DNA from: Maratus speciosus
Lineage: Eukaryota > Arthropoda > Arachnida > Araneae > Salticidae
Assembly (NCBI GenBank): GCA_963932465.1
Contig: OZ010799.1
Coordinates: 282,978,083 to 283,042,082, forward strand
Direction of reading: 5' to 3'
DNA length: 64,000 nt
Positions 1 to 10,966 of this stretch are shown in pieces. The first letter of the stretch is position 1. Each line of letters opens with the position of its first letter. Under the pieces are notes generated by a model. It saw nothing but the letters and a program-made list of their open reading frames with translations. It ran no database searches and was not told the DNA's origin. The translations under genes were made by a program, and so were the position numbers.

Positions 1-180
1 AGTATTTCATTTCTGTAGAAAGTAAAGGAAAAATAGTTTTAAAATAGTAATTATATATTTTTGTTGCCATTTTCTCCTAACAACCGAAAGAAAATGTAAT
101 TAAAATACGTGATATTTTGAAAAAAATATAAACGAATGATTTCTGTTAAGACAATGGAGCTATTACACTCTAAATTAAAA

Positions 181-300
181 TGTCTGAAATTCAGACACTT
201 AAGTGTCTGAAATGGAGTGTTCAATTTTCAGACATTTTAAAATGTCTGAATTTTTTCTGACACTTTTTGCGTCTGAAATTCAGACACTTCAAACGTCTGA
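181..300. repeat. Left subterminal palindromic repeat cluster
   Basis: At least seven GTCTGAA/TTCAGAC half-sites occur here in both orientations, several forming full palindromes such as TGTCTGAAATTCAGACA and ACTTAAGT. They lie directly inside the left end of the CACTA-like element and match the cluster at its right end. Confidence 0.8.
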
Positions 301-383
301 ATCGCATCCATTTTTTTGTAAGCAACATACGTAGCCATGTTTGACCACGTTGAATCCTGGAAAAATATTTGGCTGTGGTCCTG

Positions 384-402
384 CCCCCCCCCCCCCCCCC
401 CC
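384..402 (+). repeat. Poly(C) tract
   Basis: An uninterrupted run of about 19 C inside the CACTA-like element. Similar C-runs followed by A-runs recur near 1115 and 1391 as part of the internal repeat. Lengths in the assembly may be unreliable. Confidence 0.9.
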
Positions 403-461
403 AATACAGCCTGATTTTTTTGGTGCTCTCAGTTTTGGTATACAATTTTCGTTACGTTGAT

Positions 462-1560
462 AATTTAAATCTTTTACGACATTGTACTGATTATAATCAA
501 TATCTTGAACTTCAGGAGTAGAACAAGATTAAAAAACAAAAAATATTTATCTAAATATTAGATTTTTTTAAATTTATTTTGTTTTTAGCCTTATTTTACT
601 TTAAAAGTTCAAAATATTGATTATAATCAGTACAATTTCGAAACAGATTTAAAATATAAGCTTTACAAATATTGCACATCAAATTTGGGGGCACTACAGT
701 CGTAGGGGGACGGGGCACTTCCCAGTTTGCCCTTCCTTTAATCAAGAAGTACTTTTGCAAAAAACGCAACCCTGCATTATAGTTGTCTAAATTGAGATGT
801 CCGGTATTCGGGAGTATTCGTTGTGGGGGTTAATGGACATTCTCGAATAGCGAACACCTCTATTTAACGAATACTTTTTTAATCAGCAGACATACATATT
901 TGTATATTTTTACCTCAAAAAAGTAGACATCTCCAATTATCGGACAAATTCCGCGGTCCCGAAGTGTTCGCTATTAAGTGCTTTTAAGGTACATAGATAA
1001 ATATATATATATATTTTATAATCTTGTCCTACTCTAAAAGTTCAAAATATTTATTATACTCGGTTGAATGTGGAAAAAGATTTAAAATATCAGATGTACG
1101 AAAATTGCAAAAATCCCCCCCCCCAAAAAAAAAATGAAAATATAAAAAAATATATTGCCACACAGGCAATTTTACATATACATCACTTGATAATCACAAC
1201 AGCCATTTAACTATGAATAATGAAAATAAATAAATAAATATTCTACTTTAATAACATTGGGGAAAAAATGACTTTGGTATTTTGTTAAATATATTTGCGT
1301 TTTTAAACTTGTCCTACTCTAAAAGTTCAAAACTTTCATTATAATTAGTGCAAGATTTAAGATATCAGCTTTACAAAAATTCATGCAAAATCCCCCCCCC
1401 CCCCAAAAAAAAAAAAAAAATGAAAATACTTATTTAAAAATTATGTTTTTAAAAAATTTATATTTCCACATGGGCAAGTTTTTATGTAGATCAGAGGGTA
1501 TTCACAAAAGCTATTCAACTATCAATAAAAACAAATAAGTACATATTCTATATTAAAAAC
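462..1560 (+). repeat. Internal repeats of the CACTA-like element
   Basis: A unit containing TCTAAAAGTTCAAAA, a 'gattataatcag'-like segment, then a C-run and A-run starts near 1024 and again near 1309 (spacing ~285 bp). A partial copy lies at ~595-690. A further inverted copy at ~462-530 faces the 595-650 copy. No coding potential is visible. Confidence 0.65.
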
Positions 1561-2727
1561 ATGAGGAAAAAATAACTTATGATTTCCAAACTTCTTTCGT
1601 CTTAAATATATACAGTAACATCTGTCATTTTTGTATTTTTCGTATAAGTGCATATAAATAAAGTTACCACAATTTTAAATACGAAATCTAGTTAGAGGTT
1701 TTTACTTTTTCCCATTATAAATTTCAAATTACTTTTTTTATTAAAAATAATAAAAAAATCAGTATTAGAGTTGATTGCAAATCAAATGCATATGTATATT
1801 TTTACAGGCAGCTTCATATAATAGACCAGTCTCATTTACTTTATTTATCTTTTTTTAATCTGCGGTTTTATGCCAGGAAGTAAGAAAGCATTAGGTCATC
1901 TTTCAAAGTTTTTTTTTTCTTTACTTCCTTGTGGCCGTCATTTACTGCGAGATAAAAATTATCCGTTGAAACTAAGAACTGACATTGAATATATAATTCG
2001 TAATAAAAAAGAACGTCATAAGTTTAAAAATATATACTTCTAGAATTAGTGGGGTTTTTTGCGAACAGATTCAAAACTAATTAAATTTCATGCAGGATTT
2101 TGTTTAGTACAATAAATAAAATCATAAAACACACTAATTTTACTACTATAAAGAAACTTACTTGAGTTGCTGCAAGAGGTAAGAAATATTCCTCGATTTG
2201 AAATTTTAAAAACTACCACAACCACAGTGAGGGAGAAAGACTTTCATCAGTTTAAAAGGTAATCCCATAATACATCCGACTAGCCATATTTAAAGAATGA
2301 GATGTTTCATCTTAAAAACAGGACCCGCCAGACAAAAGTTTCTTTTTTTTGCCAGCTTCGACAGGACGAAGATGAATAACACAATATTATTGATATAAAT
2401 TGATACGAGTTAACACTAAGCCCATTGCACACGCTTTGTAGAATTTCCGGGTGTAATCTTCAACCGTCGTCTACTTCTGTTCTGTGTCTATCCCGCCCTT
2501 GTATCGACGACAGCTTCTAAGAGACATTTGATGTCGAGCACACAGGTCAGATGTATGTATTCAATAAATAAATACTCCAAGTTAATACGAATTAAAATCA
2601 CAGTACTTCACATTTCGCAAAAAACGAATTAAAATACACGCGTACATAAAAACAAACTTTGTTTGAATTACAACGTATACCACTTCGAACGAAGACATCT
2701 AAAACGCATGCGCAACTGGGAGTGCTA

Positions 2728-2741
2728 GTGCCCCCTGGTGG
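2728..2741 (-). promoter_or_regulatory. CTCF-like motif
   Basis: Read on the minus strand the sequence is CCACCAGGGGGCAC, an exact match to the core of the well-known animal CTCF binding motif (CCACCAGGGGGCRC). It lies within the CACTA-like element near its right end in locally GC-richer sequence. Whether it is bound is unknown; a 14-bp match can occur by chance, but is notable in AT-rich DNA. Confidence 0.35.
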
Positions 2742-2759
2742 TTATTGCGTCGGAAGAAT

Positions 2760-2980
2760 CAAAACGTCTAAAATTAAGACACGTTTAAAGCAATGAAGTG
2801 TCTTAAAATAAGACGTTTGCGGATATTTTAGACATTATTCTCAGTTTGTTTACACCATGGTCATAGTAAGACGCTTATGTATCTTAAATTAAGACATCTA
2901 TAGTGTCTTAATTTTCAGATTAAGACACTTAAGTGTCTAAAATTCTTTTTCAGTCACATATGTGTCTAAATTTAAGACGC
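2760..2980. repeat. Right subterminal palindromic repeat cluster
   Basis: Repeated GTGTCTTAA/TTAAGACAC half-sites in both orientations, including AAGACACTTAAGTGTCT near 2924-2940. This mirrors the left cluster at 181-300 and belongs to the same element. Confidence 0.8.
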
Positions 2981-3267
2981 TTCTATTTGCAGTGTATATA
3001 CTATATTTAATTGTAAGTATCTATGAATTATTAGATAGCCTTTTTTCGATTTTCTTGAATGACGGAATCTTTTTGCCGCATTTTTGCATTATTTCGCGAT
3101 AGGGATCTGTTATGCATGCTTTACTGTAGATGTTTAAGAGTAGATCGTAAATGTGGAATTCTTAAACGGATGCGAATGACGTCATTTTACATAAAATAAA
3201 ACGTGTGCTTTAAGTCTTAAAGTTGAAATATGTTTGTACTGCAGTAGAATCCCGCTTAACCTAGCTG

Positions 3268-3500
3268 TTTTCTTCTGATGGACTGGTGGCTTCTATTATT
3301 ATGAAACAGCCATTATAAATGAAGTGTTAGGTGAAGATGAAAGAGCAGCCGTAAAAATTTATGGCTATTCTCCCCTCCCCCCATTCTGACCAGAAAATCA
3401 GAGTTCTAACTTTTTACTGCTGCTCTTTCATCTTCACCTAACACTTCATTTATAATGGCTGTTTCATAATAATAGAAGCTATCAGTCCATCAGAAGAAAA
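3268..3500. repeat. Near-perfect 90-bp inverted repeat (hairpin)
   Basis: Arms 3268-3357 and 3411-3500 are reverse complements with only about three mismatches, around a 53-bp loop. A pogo/Tigger-like end sequence (CAGTAGAATCCCGC) lies at 3242, immediately upstream. In one frame the sequence leaving the right arm reads as an acidic peptide (SPSEENEVLEMPVAKLNSEKAEF), which could be a decayed transposase C-terminus. No target-site duplication was found. A transcript would form a long double-stranded stem. Confidence 0.75.
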
Positions 3501-4025
3501 TGAAGTACTGGAAATGCCAGTGGCGAAACTAAATTCTGAAAAAGCAGAATTCATGTTCTCTAGTTTTTAATTTTATTTTTTAGGCGATTTTTACTTAGAA
3601 ATTATAGTAAACTGCGCAACAAAAATTAATGCGAAACCATAAATAACAACAAGTATGTGAAATTCTCGTATTTACGTAGTTAACTTCCCATGTTTAATTT
3701 CAGAAATTTTCTTTCAAAGTGAATGGTGCCTCGTTGAATTCTGGACTGCCCAAGTAAAAGGGCTGGAGTATTAAGTGTATAGCATAATTGTGATCAATAT
3801 TGGTTATCTACCGAAGAAGATTGAACCTGCATTTAAATATTACCATGAAAACACAACATATTTGACCTCAGATCATTTAGTTAGCAGTTTAAATTAAACC
3901 ATTAATACATAAATTCAGTTCCACTCAACGAATAATTAAATAAAAGAATGCGCTTTTCTTAATTACAAAAATCTGCTATGAAATAAAGATAAAAATACTC
4001 TTTAAAATTTCAGATATGAAAAATT
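3501..4025. other. AT-rich sequence, nothing recognised
   Basis: No gene, clear repeat or structural RNA was seen between the hairpin and the satellite-related repeats. Confidence 0.5.
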
Positions 4026-4029
4026 AGTG

Positions 4030-4560
4030 AGGTGAAGTTTTCTCTTTATTGTATGAAAAACGTAACTCATCTTCATTAAATTAGTTTCTAAATTATTCCT
4101 TAAACTGACGCCCTGAAATACAGTAATTTATGGTTCAAAATTTGACTAAAGTCGATTTTCCATTCTCTTATGTGAAAGTGATAAAAATTAGCTTTTAAGT
4201 TTTCTGTATAAAAGTTTCCGCATATTTAAAAAACTATTTTAGTACCTCTACGAAATTTGAATGTTAAGAGATATGACTAATGAAACTTTTGCGTTATGAA
4301 AACGAAACTCGTCATCATTATAATCGTTTCTAAATTATCTCTTACACTGGCGCTTTGAAACACAATAATTTATCATTCAAAAATGGACTACTATCAATTT
4401 CCTGTTTACTTCGTTGAAAGTGATAAAAATTAGCTTTTAAGTTTTCTGTATAAACATTTTCGTACCTTTTATAAACTGTTTTAGTACGCCTACGTATTTC
4501 GAATGTTCAGAGAAATGACTAATGACATTTTTGCTTGAGTGAGATGCTGACTAAAAGAGA
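4030..4560 (+). repeat. Two diverged units related to the 19-28 kb satellite
   Basis: Two units about 242 bp apart (GTTTCTAAATTAT at 4084 and 4326) share 'aaacacaataatttatcattcaaaaa', 'gataaaaattagctttt' and 'gaatgtt..agagaaatgactaatgacattt'-like segments with the large ~450-bp array at 19.4-28.6 kb. They appear to be shortened outlying members of that family. Confidence 0.6.
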
Positions 4561-5058
4561 TGCGCTTAGTTTATTTTTTTGACAATTCTAGAAAAATATC
4601 TATATTATAAAGCAAAAACATGAACGCCGAAATAATACCGATTATGGAAAGGACCCGAATAATAAAGTTATATTTTTACAAATGTTATAACCACTGAATA
4701 TCGTAAAATACTAATTTTTACATTCTATAATATTGAAACAAATGAAGTTTCATGTGTAATTTATCTTAAAACTGTATAAAAATTTATTTATATGAATGTC
4801 TATGCAATAATATCCATGCATATATATATATTTTAAATCTATCTTATCACGTGCATCCCCTTTTCAGAAAATTGACACAAGTTCACTCTAAACAATATAA
4901 ATAATTTCAACATTTGTTTCAGGCTAATATTCCACAAGGAAATGAAAATTTGATCAATAAATAGATAAGAGAGTAATATAAATAAAACACTAATTTAGCA
5001 AATATGTAATCGAACAACGCGCTTAAACACTAAAATAATCATAATCAAAAACGTTTCT
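4561..5058. other. AT-rich sequence, nothing recognised
   Basis: No reading frame, structured RNA or repeat of note is seen. Confidence 0.5.
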
Positions 5059-5062
5059 TTAA

Positions 5063-5261
5063 CCCTTTAATTCTTGCTCCCGTGATATTCACGGGCTGTG
5101 TTCTTTATTCAGATTGTTAGATTCTCACTAGTTTTATGAAATAGTGTAATTGGCTTTATTATGGTATCATTTTAAATAAGGTGAATATTTCTTTTTCAAA
5201 AAAGTGCTGCCAATAAGGAATCTGTATGTTTAAAGCGTAATTTAATGCGACCATTAAGGGG
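5063..5261. mobile_element. piggyBac-like MITE, 199 bp
   Basis: The left end CCCTTTAAT follows TTAA (5059-5062). The right end ATTAAGGGG is followed by TTGA (5262-5265), a one-base variant of TTAA. Short CCC(C/T)TTAAT inverted ends plus a TTAA target are piggyBac-family traits. A CCCGTGATATTCACGGG palindrome lies just inside the left end. There is no coding capacity. Confidence 0.6.
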
Positions 5262-5369
5262 TTGAATAGGGAAATCTTTATAATATAAAATCATTCATAC
5301 AAATTAGCCATTAAAATTTATTTAAAAAATAGGCGTCGATGAAACATATACAAAAATATTTTAAGAAAT

Positions 5370-5964
5370 TAAAAACCCTAGATGTTAAAAGTATATAAAG
5401 CTCTCTGAGTGCTTTCGGCTTAAGCTAAACTATTATCAAGGAGGAAACCAGTTGATAAAAGCTTCATGCTGACTGACACCAGACGACAGGAAACTCCTTC
5501 AAAAAGTTTTGTAGGCGGTCAAAACCAGTAATAATTAAGGAGAGAGAGGTAAAGAAAGCTTAATTCACGATTCACTCGGGTGACCAAACTCTCCTGTAAC
5601 TTGAAATAGCGCAAAATAAATACGTGGTACTTGGTGTGACAAAACGCCTTTACAATGGTTGTTTGCTTGTGCTAAAACTTCTAAAGATTCCAGCAACTAT
5701 TAAAATCAGAAGCCAGCATAAAGGCTTTCGCTCTATTAAAAAAGGATTTCAAAGACACTTGTTTGGAAGAGACTAGAGAAAACGGCAGCAAGTCTATTTT
5801 TTACTGACATCCTGTATATTCACATTAATTCTTATGCCATTATCAATTAATCTGGTGTCAGTCAGTGTCGGGATTTTTTCCACTAGTTTTCTTCTTGAAA
5901 ATGGCTTAGCATTAGCCGAAAGTATTCGGAGAGCTTTATATACTTTTAAAAGCTAGTGTTTTTA
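5370..5964. mobile_element. Inverted-repeat MITE, ~595 bp
   Basis: Left sequence from 5370 and right sequence ending at 5964 form arms of about 115-120 bp, sharing 'taaaaacNctag', 'ttaaaagtatataaagctctc' and 'ctgactgacaccag' on opposite strands. The inner part is non-coding. I could not fix a target-site duplication, so superfamily is unknown. Confidence 0.65.
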
Positions 5965-6640
5965 TTTTTTAAACCTTTTTGTATATAATTCCTCTAAACT
6001 TATTTTAGCAATAAATTTTAATGAATCATTTTAATGAATATTTTCATGTTATACAGTAAACAAAGGTGAATTTATCTTTTCGAGTTGACTATATATATCT
6101 ACCAAATAGGTATAAAATCTTAATATAACGAATTTACGAAACGGCTGATTAAAAGACTGATTATGTTTCACAGTTATTACTCCTAAAATATCGAAACTTC
6201 GGCGGTGAAATTAACATCAATTATCTTTATTGACCCGCGTATATCAAAAATGGTATTAGAATTTTTAAATTCGAATTAGTTTTCGATATATTATTTTTTT
6301 TTCTAATTTTAATGATATTTCTGTAATTATGGAAACTAGATGGCTTGATTTTTGTGGGAAAAAGGGAGGAAAAGAAAAATATAAGTATTATATGATTTCT
6401 GATTTTTTTTTTCGATATTTTCACATTAAAATTGAAATTATCTTTTATTTTAATCTAAAGTGAAAACAACATTGTGATTAAATTATGTTTTTCATAAAAA
6501 ATTGGAAAAATAATTCACTAAATAATAATAATAATAATATTAATATTAAATGAATAATAATTTATTATTTATTTTAGTCAATTTTTACTCATTCCAAGAG
6601 TTTTTTTTTTTTTTTTTTATCTTAGAAAAGATTATTATTT
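5965..6640. other. AT-rich intergenic sequence
   Basis: Includes an AAT/ATT-rich stretch at 6520-6565 and a poly(T) run at ~6601-6619. The reading frame at 6227-6424 is low-complexity Lys/Ile/Asn/Phe and shows no family signature. Confidence 0.5.
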
Positions 6641-7330
6641 AAAATTGTTGCCAATTATAAAAACATTGTTCAGAATAATATTTCCTTACGATTCAAAATT
6701 TATATGCACGTGACTGTTAAAAAAAATAGAATTAAATTATTACATGTTAAAAGCAGAAAATATTGAAAATTACGTTATAAAAATTTTATTTATAATATTT
6801 AATAGAAGGAAAACTTTGAAATGATAAATTCATTAATATGCACTTAAAGCCGTAAATTGAGGAAATTACGCCATATTTAATATTTCCAAATAATAATACT
6901 GCCAAACGTTTTAAATTAAAAATATATTTACAAGATAAATTTATTTCATATTTTGCGATGATTTTTTTTAACATTTGTCCCCAGTTCTAAGCAAGCGCAA
7001 ATATTTCCTTTTTAACAACAAAAGTATTATTTTCACGTGAATATTAAAAATAGAAAAAAAACTTTAAAATGAAAAATTCATTAATATGCGTTAAAAATAT
7101 TCTCCCAGTAAATGGGAGAAATTACATCATATTTAAAATGGACAAATGATAATATTAACAAACAGTTAAAAATTAAAAATATGCCCGTGAGAGACATTTA
7201 TTTCTTATTTCGAGATGATCTTTTTAACTAATGTTGCCAATTCTAAGATAACGCAAATAACATTATTGCCTCTCTAAAAAAAAGTATTTTCAAGTTAATA
7301 TTAAAAAGCGGAAGAAAACTTTGGTGAAAA
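6640..7330 (+). repeat. Tandem repeat, ~250-bp period
   Basis: The landmark 'aaacttt(g/a)aaatgaaaaattcattaatatgc' occurs near 6811 and 7059, and its beginning again near 7316. This gives spacings of about 248 and 257 bp. A partial earlier unit starts near 6640 ('gttgccaattataa'). Roughly 2.7 diverged units, no coding potential. Confidence 0.65.
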
Positions 7331-7639
7331 TTGGGTCAGATTTAAACCGATAAATTTTAAATGTCTTATTGAAAACACTCTTTTTATAGCATTGTTAAAA
7401 AATACCGGGAAGGAAAGACTCTGTTTACCCAATTCCCTTTATATTAGTTTCTTTTTTTCAATTGTTTAACTGAACTGAAGTAATCATACATGAGAACAGC
7501 CATTGGATGTCTTAACAACAGCTGATTCGGACTTAAAATTTCACAATCAACGGGAAATGAATGGAAACATTTCAAGGGAGATAACCACTGTTTTTTAAAT
7601 TAGAATTTAATCTTCTGTAATTTTTTTAAAACCGATCAA

Positions 7640-7716
7640 ATTAGCGTGATTTTAGAATCTGCGGTGCCCGAACGGGGGTTGGCGAGTGTGGATCGTAGGG
7701 GGCAGAGCCATCTAGT
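7640..7716 (+). mobile_element. Possible Helitron 3' end
   Basis: A GC-rich island in AT-rich DNA (GGGGGTTGGCGAG..., then GGGGGCAGAGCCATCTAGT) ends in CTAG followed by T at 7712-7716, as Helitron 3' termini do. No matching 5' end was identified, so this is tentative. Confidence 0.3.
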
Positions 7717-7826
7717 ACTTTATAATATCAGTTTATTAGTGAAATCTTTGGCCATAAACCGGTGGCACTGGTTAATACGAAAATTACAAATTAATTAAAT
7801 TACCAAATTAGTGATACTTGTTAATA

Positions 7827-8427
7827 CACTGAAAAAAAATCTGTAAAGTTATTAACACTAGAAAGACGGGGAATTTTACTAAAATTTTATAAAAAATATT
7901 TCGCACCAGAATTTTTATTTTAAATAATTAACTTATGCATTTAACTAGTTTTTTTTTCTTTGTATCTTTTAAACTAGTTTTATAAAGAAATTTCTGGTTC
8001 GAACGAAATATATTCATTTGGTAGCGGTCAAAATGACCGCTCACCGTCTTTCTAGTGTTAAAGTTTTTCTAGGAAACTGGGATTCCTAGAACATTTTATG
8101 TAACGGCAACAACAAAAATTCATGTAAGAGACACACTTTTGAGCCGAAAATCTAAAAATCTGTAATATTATTAAGATTTTTTTAGGAAACTGAGATGCCT
8201 AGAACAATTCAAGTAATTGCAGCCCGTATTACAGATAAAATTTTAGTAAGGTTACTGTAATTTTAGCAGATTCATTTATAAAGCTACAGATTTCTGTAGC
8301 TTTACAAAAACTAGTTTTGTGGATTTGCAGCTTTTTTGTACAGTTAGAGATGAAAGTTTAGTAAGCATGTAACCTAACATCTGTAGAACTACAGATTTTT
8401 ATTTTTATTTTTATTTTTTTTACAGTG
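7827..8427. mobile_element. TA-flanked CACTG element, ~600 bp
   Basis: The left end is CACTGAAAAAAAATCTGTA and the right end, reversed, begins CACTGTAAAAAAAAT and continues to ATCTGTAGT. TA flanks both sides (7825-7826, 8428-8429). Several inverted CTGTA/TACAG motifs, including TACAGATTTCTGTA near 8284, lie inside. Terminal CACT and a TA duplication suggest a CACTA-like MITE. It carries a nested piggyBac-like MITE at 7856-8057. Confidence 0.6.
7856..8057. mobile_element. piggyBac-like MITE, 202 bp, nested
   Basis: A perfect 14-bp inverted end (CACTAGAAAGACGG) sits on each side and is flanked by TTAA at 7852-7855 and 8058-8061. The AGCGGTCAAAATGACCGCT palindrome lies next to the right end. 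CACTAGAAAG-type ends with TTAA duplication are characteristic of piggyBac-like elements. It interrupts the CACTG element, so it arrived later. Confidence 0.85.
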
Positions 8428-8429
8428 TA

Positions 8430-8756
8430 CGACTTTTAATAATTTTCAAAACTTTATTTGGATACATGACTGATAGTTTTCATATGAAAATGTTTTTATT
8501 GTTGTCAATCTAAAAAATTAATGTAAAGAAATTGTGTTTTAAATTAAAAATTGTTTTTAACCATGTTTTATAAGTCGGCAAGTGTGTTCGCTTTAAGTCA
8601 GGGTTGGGTCCCCTGGTTTCTTTTAATTTTTTTTTCATACAGCTTAATAGATTCAAGATTTAAAAAAAAAGTCAAGGGGCCGCTCCATTGAAAATATCCG
8701 ATTATGAAATTCCATGTTAACCTATGGGAAAACTTAAAAATGCGATTACACATTAC
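8430..8756 (+). repeat. Dispersed repeat copy (also at 18300-18520)
   Basis: Segments such as 'aaaactttatttggatacatgactgata', 'ttgttgtcaat' and 'atgtaaagaaat...ttaaatt' match 18330-18490 at lower identity. This is a shared interspersed repeat, truncated at both sites. No coding potential. Confidence 0.45.
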
Positions 8757-8760
8757 TTAA

Positions 8761-9189
8761 CCCCTTAACCTGCTGGGCTCTGGCGGGTGAATTTCTTTAA
8801 AATATCCATATGTCACAGTGGCACCAGTACTTTGCAAAAAAAAAAATCGCTTTATTATATACATGAAAAAACGCATTAATTTATTTTCAAATAAATTAGG
8901 TAAAATATTCCAGTGCCATTATGACATTTGAAGATTAAAATTATGTGAGAAGAAAGTCACCAAGCTCAAAGAGTTAACTCTTTTGCCCAAGTGCCGTTCA
9001 GGCAAAAAGAGTTTGCTCTCTTCGCTACTAAAAGCTTTTGGATACCACTTAGTTTTTACTGTAATCTTTGATTTGTTTAATAAGTTGCCTTTTTCGACTT
9101 CCGTAGATCAAATAATTTGCTAAAACAAAAGTGGTGCCCGGCCCTTATTTTTAATTTATTGTGCCTAAAAAAAAGAAACAGTTAAGGGG
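8761..9189. mobile_element. piggyBac-like MITE, 429 bp
   Basis: TTAA at 8757-8760 is followed by CCCCTTAAC. The right end GTTAAGGGG stops at 9189 and is followed by TTAA at 9190-9193. Nine-base perfect ends plus the TTAA duplication identify the superfamily. The interior is non-coding. Confidence 0.75.
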
Positions 9190-9229
9190 TTAATATGGTT
9201 ATTGTAAGACAATTTTCACCTATCAGAAA

Positions 9230-9419
9230 TAGTGTTGGCCAGGTATCCCACGTAAATCGGGCTCAACATGCTCTGAACTACGACGTTTAAAAGTAATTTT
9301 CTTCGCCTTATCTAATGGCGAAATTCTCTGCGATTAGAGATGGCGAAATAAACGGTAAGAAATTAGCGGCGTCCAGAACATTTGGAACCTTAATTTACGC
9401 TGGACACCTAGCAACACTA
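9230..9419. mobile_element. hAT-like MITE, 190 bp, perfect 8-bp duplication
   Basis: The left end TAGTGTTGGCCAGGTATCC pairs with the right end, which reversed reads TAGTGTTGCTAGGTGTCC, continuing to a shared CGTAAAT. The 8 bases ATCAGAAA occur directly before (9222-9229) and directly after (9420-9427). An 8-bp duplication and TAGTGTTG-type ends fit hAT. The intact duplication suggests a fairly recent insertion. Confidence 0.88.
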
Positions 9420-9427
9420 ATCAGAAA

Positions 9428-10920
9428 GTAGACGTGAGATGACGAAGATGTGGGTTTTTAAAAATTGTCTCTTTCAAATTTAAGTGATTAAAAAATTTCT
9501 ATAAACTTTGGAATTACTAACTAAAACTATGAAATTTTATCAATCCTCTTACAAATACGTAAAATTTGCGGAGACAATAAAAAAAATACACATGTTTGGT
9601 ATCTGACCTCTACTTTTTGATGGTGAAAATCGTATTTAGATAATTATATTATTTAATAAGAAATCGAGCTTCTAATTTACCCCATAGGTAAACACAGGAA
9701 TTTGAGATCGGGCACTTACAGTGAAACGAACCCTTAAATTATTGAGATTGAAAATACTTCTTTCTTAAAAGAATAAGCCCTATATTGCTTTTTAGAACTT
9801 TCAGGAGCAACTTATTTCTGTTTCTAAAATATTGAACTTATTGAATAACACCAGTATTTAAAGAAATATATAATCTGGAAAAAATTAAAAACTTATTTCA
9901 ATGCATTGATAAAAAGCGAAATTTTATTCTAAAATTCTAGTGCTATTGTGGCTCTTGGGGTCAAAATTTGGGACCATGTATAATATATCTCAAACCTTCA
10001 AGGGGTCAACATTATTAAGAGAACGGTGGACGTTTAAAAAAAAAATTTCTTTTTTTTTATTTTCTTAATAAAGATTTGAAATTCGTGCAAAAATACATTT
10101 CACCATAAGTATGAAGCACGCATTAAAAGAAATTTCTAATCATATTATAAGTTTTAGATCTTTTAAAAAAATTAAAATTTTAAAACGAAATTTTAAAATG
10201 CTCCTTGTGTCTCGATTTTTTAGCTATTTCCTCGATTTTGGATTTCAATCACGTAAAACTCTATTACAAACAAATCTGTGTATCGATTTTTTAATCCCCT
10301 TAATAGAATATTTTTTAGAGATATTTTTCTGAATTCCATATGGATTTTCCTCAAAACTCAGACTTATAATAAGTTAAAAATCAAATTTAATTGTCTTAAT
10401 AAAGTCGAATTTTAAAACACATAGACTCTTCTGACATCATAGACATTTCTTTAAAAGAAATATAAAGGATCTCCCTCATCAGCATCATGAATTTTCATCA
10501 AAAACGAGGTAGAAAGGAGCATTTCAAAAATTTAAAAAAAGCTGAAACATTAGCGTTAAGAAAAACAGATTTAAAGTATATTAAAAGGCCAAAAAATTGT
10601 TTGTGTAGTAACTTTGAGTAAAATAATCGCATCTGCATGTGGTTTTCCACACATGAAGTAGTACAAATTAAAGAATAATAGTATACACAAAAAGAAATGT
10701 CGATTTTGCGGTGGATGTTTGCTCAAATAAAGGTCCTCGGTCCCCGTAAATTACATTGTAAGAGAAAACGGTTTTTGTTCTGTTGCATTATTTTATTCAC
10801 TCAAAATATTAAAAGGTCAGCATTCTTAATTATTTCGTGATATTAGTATGAGATTACGATACCAAAACATCTTCCAACCTTGCTACTGTGAGATTAAAAT
10901 TACTCACTTGGGAATGTTTC
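9428..10920. other. AT-rich sequence, no gene recognised
   Basis: The small frame at 10111-10332 is Phe/Ile/Lys-rich and typical of chance frames at this base composition. No repeat structure stands out. Confidence 0.5.
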
Positions 10921-10966
10921 TCTGCTATATAAACATCTAGTTTCTGTAACGTAGTGGAAGACAGGA

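Larger units (their letters stand above)
164..2996. mobile_element. Non-autonomous CACTA (EnSpm)-like DNA transposon, ~2.83 kb
   Basis: The ends are inverted copies starting CACT: the left end at 166 and the right end finishing at 2994 (AGTG). By eye about 38 of the first 48 positions agree between the left end and the reverse complement of the right end. TA flanks both sides (164-165, 2995-2996), a 2-bp target-site duplication of the kind CACTA elements make. Just inside each end lies a cluster of short palindromic repeats (GTGTCTxAAATT and its complement), like the subterminal transposase-binding repeats of the family. No reading frame of useful length is present, so movement would need a transposase from elsewhere. 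The interior holds C-tracts and three ~285-bp spaced repeats. Superfamily assignment is inference from termini and architecture; boundaries are well supported. Confidence 0.72.
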
